The notes beneath the pieces were generated by a model that did not search any database, had not been told where the DNA came from, and was given only the letters and a program-made list of their open reading frames with translations. The translations under genes were made by a program, and so were the position numbers. This document shows, in pieces, positions 17,458 to 26,366 of a DNA stretch of 64,000 bases; the stretch's first letter is position 1; the number at the start of each line of letters is the position of its first letter. The stretch spans positions 124,001 through 188,000 of the forward strand of contig JAHBUQ010000004.1 in assembly GCA_019637995.1 (NCBI GenBank), given 5' to 3'. Source of the stretch: Ignavibacteriota bacterium (GTDB lineage Bacteria; Bacteroidota; Ignavibacteria; Kapaibacteriales; UBA2268).

Positions 17458-18486
17458 TTGATTTATCGGAAACCTATGTTGAACAGCAAAATCAGAATAG
17501 CTTTTGATATTATGGGGGGCGATTTTGCTCCTCATAATGAGTTGAAAGCAGCTGCAAGTATGAAGTCCAGATTTGCTGATTCTATTGATTTGATTTTAGT
17601 AGGTAAAGAAAGCATTATCAAAGAAAATTTGCAGAAAAGCGGTTTAAGTACCTCAGATTTTGAGATACTTAATGCCGATGATGTAATAACAATGCAGGAT
17701 GACCCTACAGAAGCACTCAAAACCAAAAAAGAGTCATCAATTTACAAAGGACTTGAATATCATAAATCCGGCAGGTCAGATGCGTTTGTATCAGCCGGAA
17801 ATACTGGTGCTATGCTTTCACTGTCAACTATTCTGTTAGGTAGAATCAAAGGTGTTTCAAGACCTACAATCGGTTCGTTTTTTCCATCGAAGCATGGCAA
17901 ACCTGTTCTGATTGTTGATGTTGGTGCTACTTTAGAACCAAAACCAAGATACTTGTATGAGTTTGCTGTTATGGGTTCAATTTATTACAGCCAGATAACC
18001 GGAACTGAAAAACCTGTTATTGGTTTACTGAACATTGGAGAAGAGGAAATTAAAGGTACCGAAATTGTAAAGGAAACATACAAGTTGCTAAAATCAAGCA
18101 ACTTAAACTTCGTAGGCAATATCGAAGGACGTGATATATTTGATGCTAAAGCAGATGTTGTGATTTGCGATGGTTTTGTTGGAAATATTGTACTCAAGTT
18201 TGCCGAAAGTTTTCTTGGAATGCTAAAATCAACCTTTAAAAATTATGCAGACAGAAGCACTTTTAACAAGCTAAAAGTCGGAATGATGCTTCCGCTGCTG
18301 AAAGATGTCTTAAAAGATTTGAATTATGAAAATTATGGTGGAGTTCCACTGCTCGGAGTAAATGGAGTGTCAATTATCGGACACGGAAGTTCATCTCCCA
18401 CAGCATTGGAAAATATGGTATTAACAGCCCGCGATATGGTTAAAGCCGGCTTAAATACTAAAATCGAAACCGCTTTAACAAATTAG
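17458..18486 (+). CDS. plsX: Phosphate acyltransferase PlsX
   Basis: PlsX converts acyl-ACP to acyl-phosphate, the first step of phosphatidic acid synthesis in the PlsX/PlsY route. The N-terminal segment IAFDIMGGDFAP, the SAGNTGAML loop, the DVGA..EPKP segment and the C-terminal GVNGVSIIGHGSS are all family hallmarks, and 342 residues is normal. The TTG at 17458 opens the frame, but the ATG at 17476 gives the more usual N-terminus (MLNSKIRIAFDIMGGD). It follows rpmF immediately and precedes fabH by 13 bp. Confidence 0.95.
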   Translation: MIYRKPMLNSKIRIAFDIMGGDFAPHNELKAAASMKSRFADSIDLILVGKESIIKENLQKSGLSTSDFEILNADDVITMQDDPTEALKTKKESSIYKGLEYHKSGRSDAFVSAGNTGAMLSLSTILLGRIKGVSRPTIGSFFPSKHGKPVLIVDVGATLEPKPRYLYEFAVMGSIYYSQITGTEKPVIGLLNIGEEEIKGTEIVKETYKLLKSSNLNFVGNIEGRDIFDAKADVVICDGFVGNIVLKFAESFLGMLKSTFKNYADRSTFNKLKVGMMLPLLKDVLKDLNYENYGGVPLLGVNGVSIIGHGSSSPTALENMVLTARDMVKAGLNTKIETALTN

Positions 18487-18499
18487 GAAAATATTAATT

Positions 18500-19495
18500 A
18501 TGTCAGCAACTATTACATCTATAGCTCATTATCTTCCGGATGATGTTTTTAAAAATGATTTCTTTGAAAAATATCTAGAAACAACACATGACTGGATAAT
18601 GGCTCGCACCGGAATTGCAGAAAGGAGATTTCTGAAAGAAGGTGGTACATCAGATTTAATTGTACCTGCCGCTAAAGAATGTATCGAAAAACGTGGCATT
18701 GACAAAAACGAGATTGACTGTATATTAGTGGCAACAGTAACACCTGACCACAATTTCCCATCAACAGCTGCTGTTGTCCAAAATAAACTCGGTATAAAAA
18801 ATTGCTGGGGTTTTGATATATCAGCAGCGTGCTCAGGATTTGTATTTGCTTTAGCTACAGCCGCTTCGCTTGTTGAATCCGGCGCCGCAAAGAAAGTGCT
18901 TTTGTGTGGTGGTGATAAAATGAGCTCGATTGTAAATTTCAACGACAGAGCTCAGGCTGTATTATTTGGTGATGGTGCAGGTGTTTGCATTATAGAAAAG
19001 TCTGATAATCCTGAATATGGAATTTTAGACAAGCTATTATTTATTGATGGTAACGGTGGTCAGTATCTTCATCAAAAAGCAGGTGGCAGTGTCAAACCGG
19101 CAAGCCACGAAACTGTCGATAATGAGGAACATTATATTTATCAGGATGGACAAGCTGTTTTCAAAGCGGCTGTTGTCGGCATGGCTGACGTTTCGACTGA
19201 TATCATGAAACGAAACAATCTGACTTCCGATGATGTAACATGGCTTGTTCCACATCAGGCAAATCTTAGAATTATTTCGGCTACGGCAAACCGTATGGGT
19301 ATTAATCCTGAACAAGTGATGATTAATATTGACAAATATGGCAATACTACCGCAGGAACTATTCCGATATGTATTTCTGAATGGCTGCAAAACGGCAAAA
19401 TCAAAGATGGTGACAATTTGATTCTTTCCAGCTTTGGAGCTGGATTTACATGGGGCTCAATTTATTTGAAATGGCATACAAATGGAGTGATGTAA
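18500..19495 (+). CDS. fabH: Beta-ketoacyl-ACP synthase III
   Basis: FabH starts fatty-acid synthesis by condensing an acyl-CoA primer with malonyl-ACP. The catalytic triad is visible: C111 in DISAACSGF, His in VPHQANLRI, and Asn in YGNTTAGT. The 331-residue length is normal. An AGGA site precedes the start. The next gene begins 2 bp after the stop, and its Shine-Dalgarno sequence (GGAGTGA) lies inside the end of fabH. Confidence 0.96.
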   Translation: MSATITSIAHYLPDDVFKNDFFEKYLETTHDWIMARTGIAERRFLKEGGTSDLIVPAAKECIEKRGIDKNEIDCILVATVTPDHNFPSTAAVVQNKLGIKNCWGFDISAACSGFVFALATAASLVESGAAKKVLLCGGDKMSSIVNFNDRAQAVLFGDGAGVCIIEKSDNPEYGILDKLLFIDGNGGQYLHQKAGGSVKPASHETVDNEEHYIYQDGQAVFKAAVVGMADVSTDIMKRNNLTSDDVTWLVPHQANLRIISATANRMGINPEQVMINIDKYGNTTAGTIPICISEWLQNGKIKDGDNLILSSFGAGFTWGSIYLKWHTNGVM

Positions 19496-19497
19496 TC

Positions 19498-20418
19498 ATG
19501 AAAAATTCGTTGCTGTTCTCTGGTCAGGGCTCTCAGTATGTTGGAATGATGAATTCTTTATACGAGAATTTTGATAAAGCAAAACAAATTATTAACTCTG
19601 CAGATGAAATTTTAGGCTATAAATTAAGTGAAATTTGTTTCAATGGTCCTATTGAAGTACTTAAAGAAACACGTTATACTCAGCCTGCGATATTCCTTCA
19701 TTCAGCAGTTTTATTTGAATTATTAAAAAGCAAAGTTGAGTTTTCGGCAGTTGCAGGTCACTCAGTTGGTGAATATGCTGCTCTCTATGCTGCAGGTGTA
19801 CTTAGTTTTGAAGATGCTCTCAAATTAGTCAGCAAAAGAGGCAATCTTATGTTTAGTGCCGGCGAAGACCTGCCCGGAACTATGTTTGCTGTAATTAATC
19901 TTGCTGACGATAAACTTGAGGCACTTTGCAATGAACTTTCCGAATCCGGCAAGCCAAACGTAATCGTACCTGCAAATTATAATTCACCCGGTCAGATAGT
20001 AATTTCAGGCTCACGTGATTATTTAAGAGAAAATGCTCAAAAATTCAAAGAAGCCGGTGCACGTATGGTAACAGAACTAGTTGTAAGCGGGGCATTTCAT
20101 TCACCACTTATGGAACCGGCTAAAAAAGAACTCGAAAAAGCTATTGAAAATATAAATTTCAGCGATGCTAAAGTTCCTGTTTACTCAAATGTTTATGCTA
20201 AACCACTTAATAAGGGTGATGAACTCAAACCTGCTTTAATTAATCAGCTGACATCACCTGTTAAATGGGCGCAGACTCTCATTCAAATGAAAGAAGACGG
20301 AATTTCGTCATTTTTAGAATTTGGTCCCGGTTCAGTTTTACAAGGACTTGTTAAACGAACTTTAAGCGATGTGGAAATTTCGGGTGCAGATAAATTTGAA
20401 GATTTGCAAAAATTTTAG
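19498..20418 (+). CDS. fabD: Malonyl-CoA:ACP transacylase
   Basis: FabD loads malonyl groups onto ACP. The active serine is S89 in GHSVGEYAAL, the partner His is in SGAFHSPLM, and the N-terminal LFSGQGSQYVGM and C-terminal EFGPGSVL segments are typical. The open frame extends left to 19450 inside fabH, but the ATG at 19498, placed 2 bp after the fabH stop and behind a GGAG site, gives the standard 306-residue enzyme. Confidence 0.95.
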   Translation: MKNSLLFSGQGSQYVGMMNSLYENFDKAKQIINSADEILGYKLSEICFNGPIEVLKETRYTQPAIFLHSAVLFELLKSKVEFSAVAGHSVGEYAALYAAGVLSFEDALKLVSKRGNLMFSAGEDLPGTMFAVINLADDKLEALCNELSESGKPNVIVPANYNSPGQIVISGSRDYLRENAQKFKEAGARMVTELVVSGAFHSPLMEPAKKELEKAIENINFSDAKVPVYSNVYAKPLNKGDELKPALINQLTSPVKWAQTLIQMKEDGISSFLEFGPGSVLQGLVKRTLSDVEISGADKFEDLQKF

Positions 20419-20469
20419 TTAAATTTAATTTTTTTTTACTAAATTTACATTTTTAAAAAGGTAAAAATT

Positions 20470-21204
20470 TTGAAAGATAAAATTGTCATAGTAACAGGCG
20501 GCACAAAAGGCATTGGAAAGGCTATCTGTACTGCATTTGCAGGCAGTGGGGCTAAGGTTTATGCCTTTGGAAGAAATATACCTGAAGATAAAAGTACATT
20601 TACTGAAAATCAGGAAATCAATAATTTAATTGATTTCGTAAAAGTTGATGTATCAAATCTTGAATCTGTTACTACAGCAGTTGGTGAAATTGCTAAAAAA
20701 GAAGGCAGAATTGATATTTTAGTGAATAATGCAGGTGTAACAAAAGATAATCTCCTTATACGAATGTCAGAAGATGACTGGGATTTCGTAATGGATATTA
20801 ATCTCAAAGGTACTTTTAACTGCATAAAAGCCGTTTCCCGCACAATGATGGGACAGCGTTACGGAAGAATTATCAATATCGGCTCAATAGTAGGCACAAT
20901 CGGAAATCCCGGTCAAGCCAATTATTCTGCCTCAAAGTCAGGATTAGTAGGACTAACAAAAGCTCTTGCCAAAGAATTGGCATCCAGAAATATTACCGTA
21001 AATTTACTGTCTCCCGGATATGTAGCAACTGAAATGACACAAAAATTATCTGAAGAGCAGAGAGAATATTTCGTAAACAATATTCCGCTTAAGCGTGTAG
21101 CACAAGCTGAAGAAATTGCTTCAGTGGTAATGTTTTTTGCAGGTGATGGTGCAAATTATATTACCGGACAGGTGCTTCACATAGATGGCGGACTTGCAAT
21201 GTAA
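20470..21204 (+). CDS. fabG: 3-oxoacyl-ACP reductase
   Basis: FabG is the NADPH-dependent short-chain dehydrogenase that reduces beta-ketoacyl-ACP. It shows the cofactor loop [10 protein letters not shown], the NNAG motif, and the catalytic S139, Y152 and K156 (YSASK). The start is a TTG preceded by AAGG ten bases upstream, giving a 244-residue protein. The 50-bp gap after fabD is AT-rich but holds no convincing terminator, so the gene is part of the same operon. Confidence 0.95.
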   Translation: MKDKIVIVTGGTKGIGKAICTAFAGSGAKVYAFGRNIPEDKSTFTENQEINNLIDFVKVDVSNLESVTTAVGEIAKKEGRIDILVNNAGVTKDNLLIRMSEDDWDFVMDINLKGTFNCIKAVSRTMMGQRYGRIINIGSIVGTIGNPGQANYSASKSGLVGLTKALAKELASRNITVNLLSPGYVATEMTQKLSEEQREYFVNNIPLKRVAQAEEIASVVMFFAGDGANYITGQVLHIDGGLAM

Positions 21205-21256
21205 TTAATTTAATTCTATTTTATATTTTGTTTAATTTTTGATTATGGAGAAGAAT

Positions 21257-21490
21257 ATGTCAGAGTACAGAACTAAAGTAACGGACATTATTGTTAAGAA
21301 GCTTGGTGTTGAAAAATCACAAATCACAGATGAAGCTTCATTTACTAAAGATTTAGGTGCAGATTCACTTGATACAGTTGAACTCATCATGGAATTCGAA
21401 AAAGAATTCAATATTACGATCGAAGATGCCGATGCTGAAAAAATTCAGACAGTAGGTATGGTTATCAGTTATTTAGAAGAACGTCAATAA
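21257..21490 (+). CDS. acpP: Acyl carrier protein
   Basis: This 77-residue acidic protein carries the growing acyl chain on a phosphopantetheine arm attached to S37 in [11 protein letters not shown] start it at ATG 21257, which follows a GGAG site; the frame is open from TTG 21239 and a second ATG lies at 21245. It is placed between fabG and fabF, the usual order. Confidence 0.96.
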   Translation: MSEYRTKVTDIIVKKLGVEKSQITDEASFTKDLGADSLDTVELIMEFEKEFNITIEDADAEKIQTVGMVISYLEERQ

Positions 21491-21518
21491 TTTTTAATAA
21501 AAAAACGGCGGGTAGTTT

Positions 21519-22781
21519 ATGCCGAGATATAATTTCCCTAAGGTTGTTGTAACGGGTTTAGGAGCAGTTACTCCTATAGGCAATAACCTTCAAGAATATT
21601 GGAACTCGTTATTGGAAGGAAAAAGCGGTGGTGCTCCAATTACAAAGTTCGATGCTTCTGACTTTAAGACGCAGTTTGCGTGTGAAGTCAAGAATTTCGA
21701 CCCTTCACCGCATATAAATTTTAAAGAAGCCCAAAGAATGGACTTATTTACTCAGTATGCTCTATCATCAGCAACAATGGCTGTTGAAGATGCCGGAATT
21801 GATTTTGATACTCTTGATAAAGAAAGAATCGGAGTTATAATTGGTTCAGGTATCGGTGGTATGTGGACATATCACCATCAACAACAAAATCTTTATGAAA
21901 GAGACGGCAAACCTGACAGAATTTCTCCATTTTTTGTTCCTATGCTTATTTCTGATATTGCAGCCGGTCACGTAGCAATTAAATGGGGACTTAAAGGTCC
22001 TAATTATGCTACCGTTTCTGCTTGTGCTACTTCATCTCACTCGCTTGCCGATGCACTGATGATTCTTCAACGCGGTGATGCTGATATGATGGTGGTAGGC
22101 GGAAGTGAAGCTGTTGTGTGTCCTATGGGTGTAGGTGGATTTAATGCAATGAAAGCTCTTTCCACCCGTAACGATGACCCAGCCGGTGCGAGTCGCCCGT
22201 TTGATAAAGAACGCGATGGATTTGTTATCGGTGAAGGTGCGGGAATCCTAATACTTGAAACAGAAGAACATGCTATAAAGCGCGGAGCCAAGATATATTG
22301 TGAGTTTGCCGGAATCGGTCTGACCGATGACGCATTCCATATCACTCAGCCGGCTCCAGGTGGAGAAGGTGCTGTTCGCTCAATGAAGCTTGCAATTAAA
22401 GACGCAGGGTTGGAACCTGAAGATATTGATTATATCAATGCTCATGGTACTTCAACTCCATTTAATGACAGAAACGAAACTGCTGCTATCAAGACTGTTT
22501 TTGGTAAGCATGCCTATAATTTGGCTGTTTCATCTACTAAGTCTATGACAGGTCACTTACTTGGCGCTGCAGGAGCGATTGAAGCTATTGCCGCTACATT
22601 AGCAATACATCATTCGAAAATTCCTCCAACTATTAATTATAGCACACCGGATGAAGATTGCGATTTGAACTATGTTCCTAATACGTCAATCGACAAACAA
22701 ATCCGTGCTGCTGTTAGCAATACATTTGGTTTTGGAGGACATAATGCTTCATTATGCTTTAAAGCTTATGAAGTCAAATAA
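21519..22781 (+). CDS. fabF: Beta-ketoacyl-ACP synthase II
   Basis: FabF elongates acyl-ACP chains by condensation with malonyl-ACP. The nucleophile C169 is in TVSACATSSHS, and the two active-site histidines are in AHGTSTPFND and KSMTGHLLGAAG, followed by the glycine-rich NTFGFGGHNA. At 420 residues it has the expected size. It follows acpP by 28 bp and precedes rnc by 15 bp. Confidence 0.96.
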   Translation: MPRYNFPKVVVTGLGAVTPIGNNLQEYWNSLLEGKSGGAPITKFDASDFKTQFACEVKNFDPSPHINFKEAQRMDLFTQYALSSATMAVEDAGIDFDTLDKERIGVIIGSGIGGMWTYHHQQQNLYERDGKPDRISPFFVPMLISDIAAGHVAIKWGLKGPNYATVSACATSSHSLADALMILQRGDADMMVVGGSEAVVCPMGVGGFNAMKALSTRNDDPAGASRPFDKERDGFVIGEGAGILILETEEHAIKRGAKIYCEFAGIGLTDDAFHITQPAPGGEGAVRSMKLAIKDAGLEPEDIDYINAHGTSTPFNDRNETAAIKTVFGKHAYNLAVSSTKSMTGHLLGAAGAIEAIAATLAIHHSKIPPTINYSTPDEDCDLNYVPNTSIDKQIRAAVSNTFGFGGHNASLCFKAYEVK

Positions 22782-22796
22782 TTTACTGATAATATT

Positions 22797-23606
22797 GTGA
22801 AACGTATTTTCAGAAATATTTATGAAAACCTGTTTGGAAAAAAGCCTCTTGACAGCCAAGCTATCAAAGAGGCTTCCAAAAGGGGTTTCCCTGAACTTGG
22901 GTTTCTGGGAGAATCTTTAAAAGACGAGCTTGAAATAAGGCTTAAAATTAATATTGATAATACTGCTATATTCGAACAGGCTTTGACTCATCGCTCTTAC
23001 TTGCAAGTGCTTCCTCATGGAAACTACAATTCAAATGAGAGGCTCGAGTTCCTTGGGGATGCTGTTCTTAGCATGATTGTTACAGATTATCTTTTTGCCA
23101 ATCACATCAATGAAGCCGAAGGCTCGCTTACGAAACTTCGCTCTATGATGGTCAACAGATATGCTTTAGCAAATTGTGCTCATGAGCTCGAACTTGAGAA
23201 ATTTTTAAGAGTCAGCCACGGAGCTGAAAAAAATCTTAAAAGTGGCAGTGATTCAATGATGAGTGATGCCGTAGAGGCTATTATAGCTGCTGTATATTTA
23301 GATTCAGGATATAATGCCGCTACTGATTTTGTAGTGAAAGTTTTGATACCGATTATTATAAAATCAAATTTATTTGAGGATAATAATTATAAAAGCCAAT
23401 TACTTGAGGCAGTGCAGAAAGATGGAAAAAAAGCACCAACTTATCAGGTATTGGAAGAAACTGGACCACCGCACAACAAGGAATTTCGTATAGGTGTTGT
23501 TATTGATGGCGAAATTCAAGGTACCGGCAGTGGAAAAAATAAAAAAGAAGCTGAACAAAAAGCTGCTATGGCGGCTTTAGAAAATTTGTCAAGTAAAATT
23601 CAATAA
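22797..23606 (+). CDS. rnc: Ribonuclease III
   Basis: RNase III cleaves double-stranded RNA during rRNA and mRNA processing. The RNase III signature NERLEFLGDAVL (about residues 80-91) and the second acidic cluster MMSDAVEAIIAA are intact, and a double-stranded RNA-binding domain fills the last 70 residues (KSQLLEAVQ... KKEAEQKAAMAAL). The start is GTG. An N-terminal extension of about 30 residues precedes the catalytic domain. The acpP-fabF-rnc order is conserved in many bacteria. Confidence 0.95.
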   Translation: MKRIFRNIYENLFGKKPLDSQAIKEASKRGFPELGFLGESLKDELEIRLKINIDNTAIFEQALTHRSYLQVLPHGNYNSNERLEFLGDAVLSMIVTDYLFANHINEAEGSLTKLRSMMVNRYALANCAHELELEKFLRVSHGAEKNLKSGSDSMMSDAVEAIIAAVYLDSGYNAATDFVVKVLIPIIIKSNLFEDNNYKSQLLEAVQKDGKKAPTYQVLEETGPPHNKEFRIGVVIDGEIQGTGSGKNKKEAEQKAAMAALENLSSKIQ

Positions 23607-23615
23607 TGGATATAT

Positions 23616-25064
23616 ATGGAAAAGTTGATTTTTGAAAAAAGCGGTAAAGGAAGAGTTGGATATTCATTGCCGAAATTATCCATCGAAATTAAGGATTTGA
23701 AATCCTTATTACCCGAAAAATTTATTAGAAAAAATGACGCTGAACTTCCGGAAGTTAGCGAAAATGAGATTGCCAGGCATTTTCAACGTCTTTCTCACTT
23801 GAATTATAATATCGAAAAAGGGTTATATCCTCTTGGTTCATGCACAATGAAATATAATCCAAAAGTTAATGAAGTAACATCTTCTTATAGTGGCTTTGCT
23901 GACCTTCATCCATTATCTAACGAAGATATGGCTCAGGGTGCATTAGCTGTGATGTATGATTTGGGCGAAGCACTTAAAGAAGTTACTGCTCTGCAGGGTG
24001 TTACTCTCCAACCTGCAGCCGGCTCGCAAGGTGAGCTTGCAGGTATTTTAATGTTCAGGGCTTATCATAATGCTCATGGCAATACTAAAAGGAACAAAAT
24101 TCTTATTCCGAATGCCGCGCACGGCACTAATCCGGCATCAGCAGCTATTGCAGGATTTCAGATTGTAGAGCTCAAATCAAATGAACAAGGCAGAGTAGAT
24201 ATTGAAGACCTTAAGTCAAAATTGGGTGATGATACTGCAGGATTTATGCTTACAAATCCAAACACAGTTGGAATTTTTGAAAAGGAAATTTTGCTTATAA
24301 ATGAACTTGTTAAAGATGCAGGTGGTCTCAGCTACATGGATGGGGCTAATCTTAACGCTCTTCTCGGTATAGCCAGACCCGGAGATATGGGATTCGACTG
24401 CGTTCATATCAATTTGCACAAAACATTCTCAACTCCTCACGGTGGTGGCGGTCCCGGCTCAGGTCCGGTTTGCGTAAGCCAAAGACTTGTTCCTTATCTG
24501 CCTGTACCACAGATTGAAAAAGATGGCGAAAGATTCATAATGAATTTTGATAAGCCTGAATCAATTGGCAAGATGCACTCTTTCTGGGGCAACTTCGGTA
24601 TGTATACACGTGCTTTGACTTACATCAGAATGCATGGAGCCGAAGGACTTAGAGAGGTAAGTGAAAATGCAATTCTGAATGCAAATTATATAAGAGCGCT
24701 TATTAAAGATAATTACAAGATGCCTTATAATGAAAACGGTATGCACGAATTTGTTATTAGTGCTGACTATCAAAAAGAATTAGGCGTCAATGCTAAGGAT
24801 ATAGCTAAGCGTTTGCTTGACTATGGATTCCATGCTCCGACAATTTATTTCCCGCTTATTGTTCATGAATGTATGCTCATTGAACCTACTGAAACTGAAG
24901 CTATCGAAAATCTTGAACGTTTTGCTGATGTTATGAATCAAATTGCGGAAGAAGCCCGTACAAATCCTGAGCTTGTTACTTCAGCACCTCTGACTACTCC
25001 AATCAGAAGGGTTGATGATGCTTTAGCAGCAAGAAAATTGAATATTCGCTGGACTCAAGAATAA
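23616..25064 (+). CDS. gcvPB: Glycine dehydrogenase (decarboxylating) subunit 2
   Basis: This is the C-terminal half of the split P-protein of the glycine cleavage system, which decarboxylates glycine and passes the aminomethyl group to the H-protein. The pyridoxal-phosphate lysine is K269 in [16 protein letters not shown], and the segment [13 protein letters not shown] is diagnostic. At 482 residues it has the length of the two-subunit form. gcvPA, gcvT and gcvH are not in this window. It ends the long lipid operon and is followed by a strong terminator. Confidence 0.95.
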   Translation: MEKLIFEKSGKGRVGYSLPKLSIEIKDLKSLLPEKFIRKNDAELPEVSENEIARHFQRLSHLNYNIEKGLYPLGSCTMKYNPKVNEVTSSYSGFADLHPLSNEDMAQGALAVMYDLGEALKEVTALQGVTLQPAAGSQGELAGILMFRAYHNAHGNTKRNKILIPNAAHGTNPASAAIAGFQIVELKSNEQGRVDIEDLKSKLGDDTAGFMLTNPNTVGIFEKEILLINELVKDAGGLSYMDGANLNALLGIARPGDMGFDCVHINLHKTFSTPHGGGGPGSGPVCVSQRLVPYLPVPQIEKDGERFIMNFDKPESIGKMHSFWGNFGMYTRALTYIRMHGAEGLREVSENAILNANYIRALIKDNYKMPYNENGMHEFVISADYQKELGVNAKDIAKRLLDYGFHAPTIYFPLIVHECMLIEPTETEAIENLERFADVMNQIAEEARTNPELVTSAPLTTPIRRVDDALAARKLNIRWTQE

Positions 25065-25100
25065 TATATTTCATTAATATTAATTATTAGATTTTTGAAG

Positions 25101-25134
25101 TTGTCACTATCTGAAGATAGTGGCAATTTTTTTT
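25101..25134 (+). terminator. Rho-independent terminator of the lipid operon
   Basis: An 11-bp stem (25101-25111 with 25116-25126, one G-T pair) closes a TGAA tetraloop and is followed by a run of eight T bases. It lies 37 bases after gcvPB. Confidence 0.9.
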
Positions 25135-25203
25135 CTACAATAATCCTGTTTTAAAAAATTGTAATACTTAGAAATAAGTATGGCAATCTCAAAATAGAGA
25201 AAT

Positions 25204-26352
25204 TTATTTTCCCTGATTTTCTTTGGAATTATATTGATTGATAGTATTGTAAATTACCTCAAGCATTTCGCCGGCTGATTTATCCCAGCTGAAGGTTTCA
25301 GCCCATCTGACAGCTCCGTTACACAATTCTTCAAATAATCTTTTGTTCTGTAACACATTAGTCATTTTAGCGGCTAACTCCTTAATATTTCCGTATTCAT
25401 AAAGCAAACCGGATTTTCCGACACTGACTGAATCCCTCAATCCGGGCACATCGGCTGATATCACAGGCGTTCCACAGGCGTTGGCTTCAATATTTGTAAT
25501 ACCCCAACCTTCTTTCATTGATGTATTTACAATAATATGTGATCGGGATAAAATTTTACTTTTGTCATCCTCTGAAACAAATCCATGGAATATTACTGAG
25601 TCAGCTATACCAAGAGTATCAGAAAGCTTCTCCAAATATGGTCTGAAGTCGCCTCTTCCAATTATTTCAAGTTTAGCGTCAGGCATATTTTCTTTTAAAA
25701 TTGCAAATGCACTGAATAAATGGTCAACTGATTTATATTTTTTTAGTCTTCCGAAGTATGTAACAGTAGGTGATTTTGATTTTTCACATACTTTCATCGG
25801 AAAATTTTCCTGAGTAATTGCATTGGTTACTATGCTAAAACGGCTTGTATCGAATCCTCTCTGAGTAAACTCGTCGAGTGTGCTTTGGGAAACAACTGAA
25901 AATGGAGTATGTTTGTAAATAAAATTTACTACAAATTCAGAAAAATAGACATAGCTTCCGGCTATAATATTTGCCTCACGATATATACTTTTTCCAAAAA
26001 AGTGATGACTGATTGCAAGTAGGGGTTTTGATTTTATATAAATTGGTGTATAAAAAGGAATTTTGTTTATATCATCAATAATAATATCGAAATCTTTAGC
26101 TTTCAAAGCATCCTTCACAAGTCCTGGCACATAATAATTAAAAAGTGAGCGGCTACCTTTCCTTGTTACATCTATTTCGTCAATAATCTCATTTTCAGGT
26201 AATCCGACTGACTCACAGGAAATGAGTTTTACGTAGTGCCCCATTTTCGCTATTCGGCTGAAAATCTCATGAAGATGCACTTCAGCACCGCCACCAAGAG
26301 GATTTTTAATATCCTGCCAGTTCAAAATCAATATATTTAATTTATCTTTCAT
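25204..26352 (-). CDS. Glycosyltransferase family 4
   Basis: This 382-residue protein has the GT-B fold of family 4 retaining transferases. The N-terminal acceptor domain starts LNILILNWQDIKNPLGGGAEVHLHE, and the donor domain contains EGWGITNIEANACGTPVIS, the nucleotide-sugar EX7E motif. It would add a hexose to a cell-surface glycan or lipid. It has no membrane segment. It follows mutL by 14 bp on the minus strand. Acceptor and donor sugars cannot be predicted. Confidence 0.85.
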   Translation of the reverse strand: MKDKLNILILNWQDIKNPLGGGAEVHLHEIFSRIAKMGHYVKLISCESVGLPENEIIDEIDVTRKGSRSLFNYYVPGLVKDALKAKDFDIIIDDINKIPFYTPIYIKSKPLLAISHHFFGKSIYREANIIAGSYVYFSEFVVNFIYKHTPFSVVSQSTLDEFTQRGFDTSRFSIVTNAITQENFPMKVCEKSKSPTVTYFGRLKKYKSVDHLFSAFAILKENMPDAKLEIIGRGDFRPYLEKLSDTLGIADSVIFHGFVSEDDKSKILSRSHIIVNTSMKEGWGITNIEANACGTPVISADVPGLRDSVSVGKSGLLYEYGNIKELAAKMTNVLQNKRLFEELCNGAVRWAETFSWDKSAGEMLEVIYNTINQYNSKENQGK

Positions 26353-26366
26353 TATACATGCAAAAT

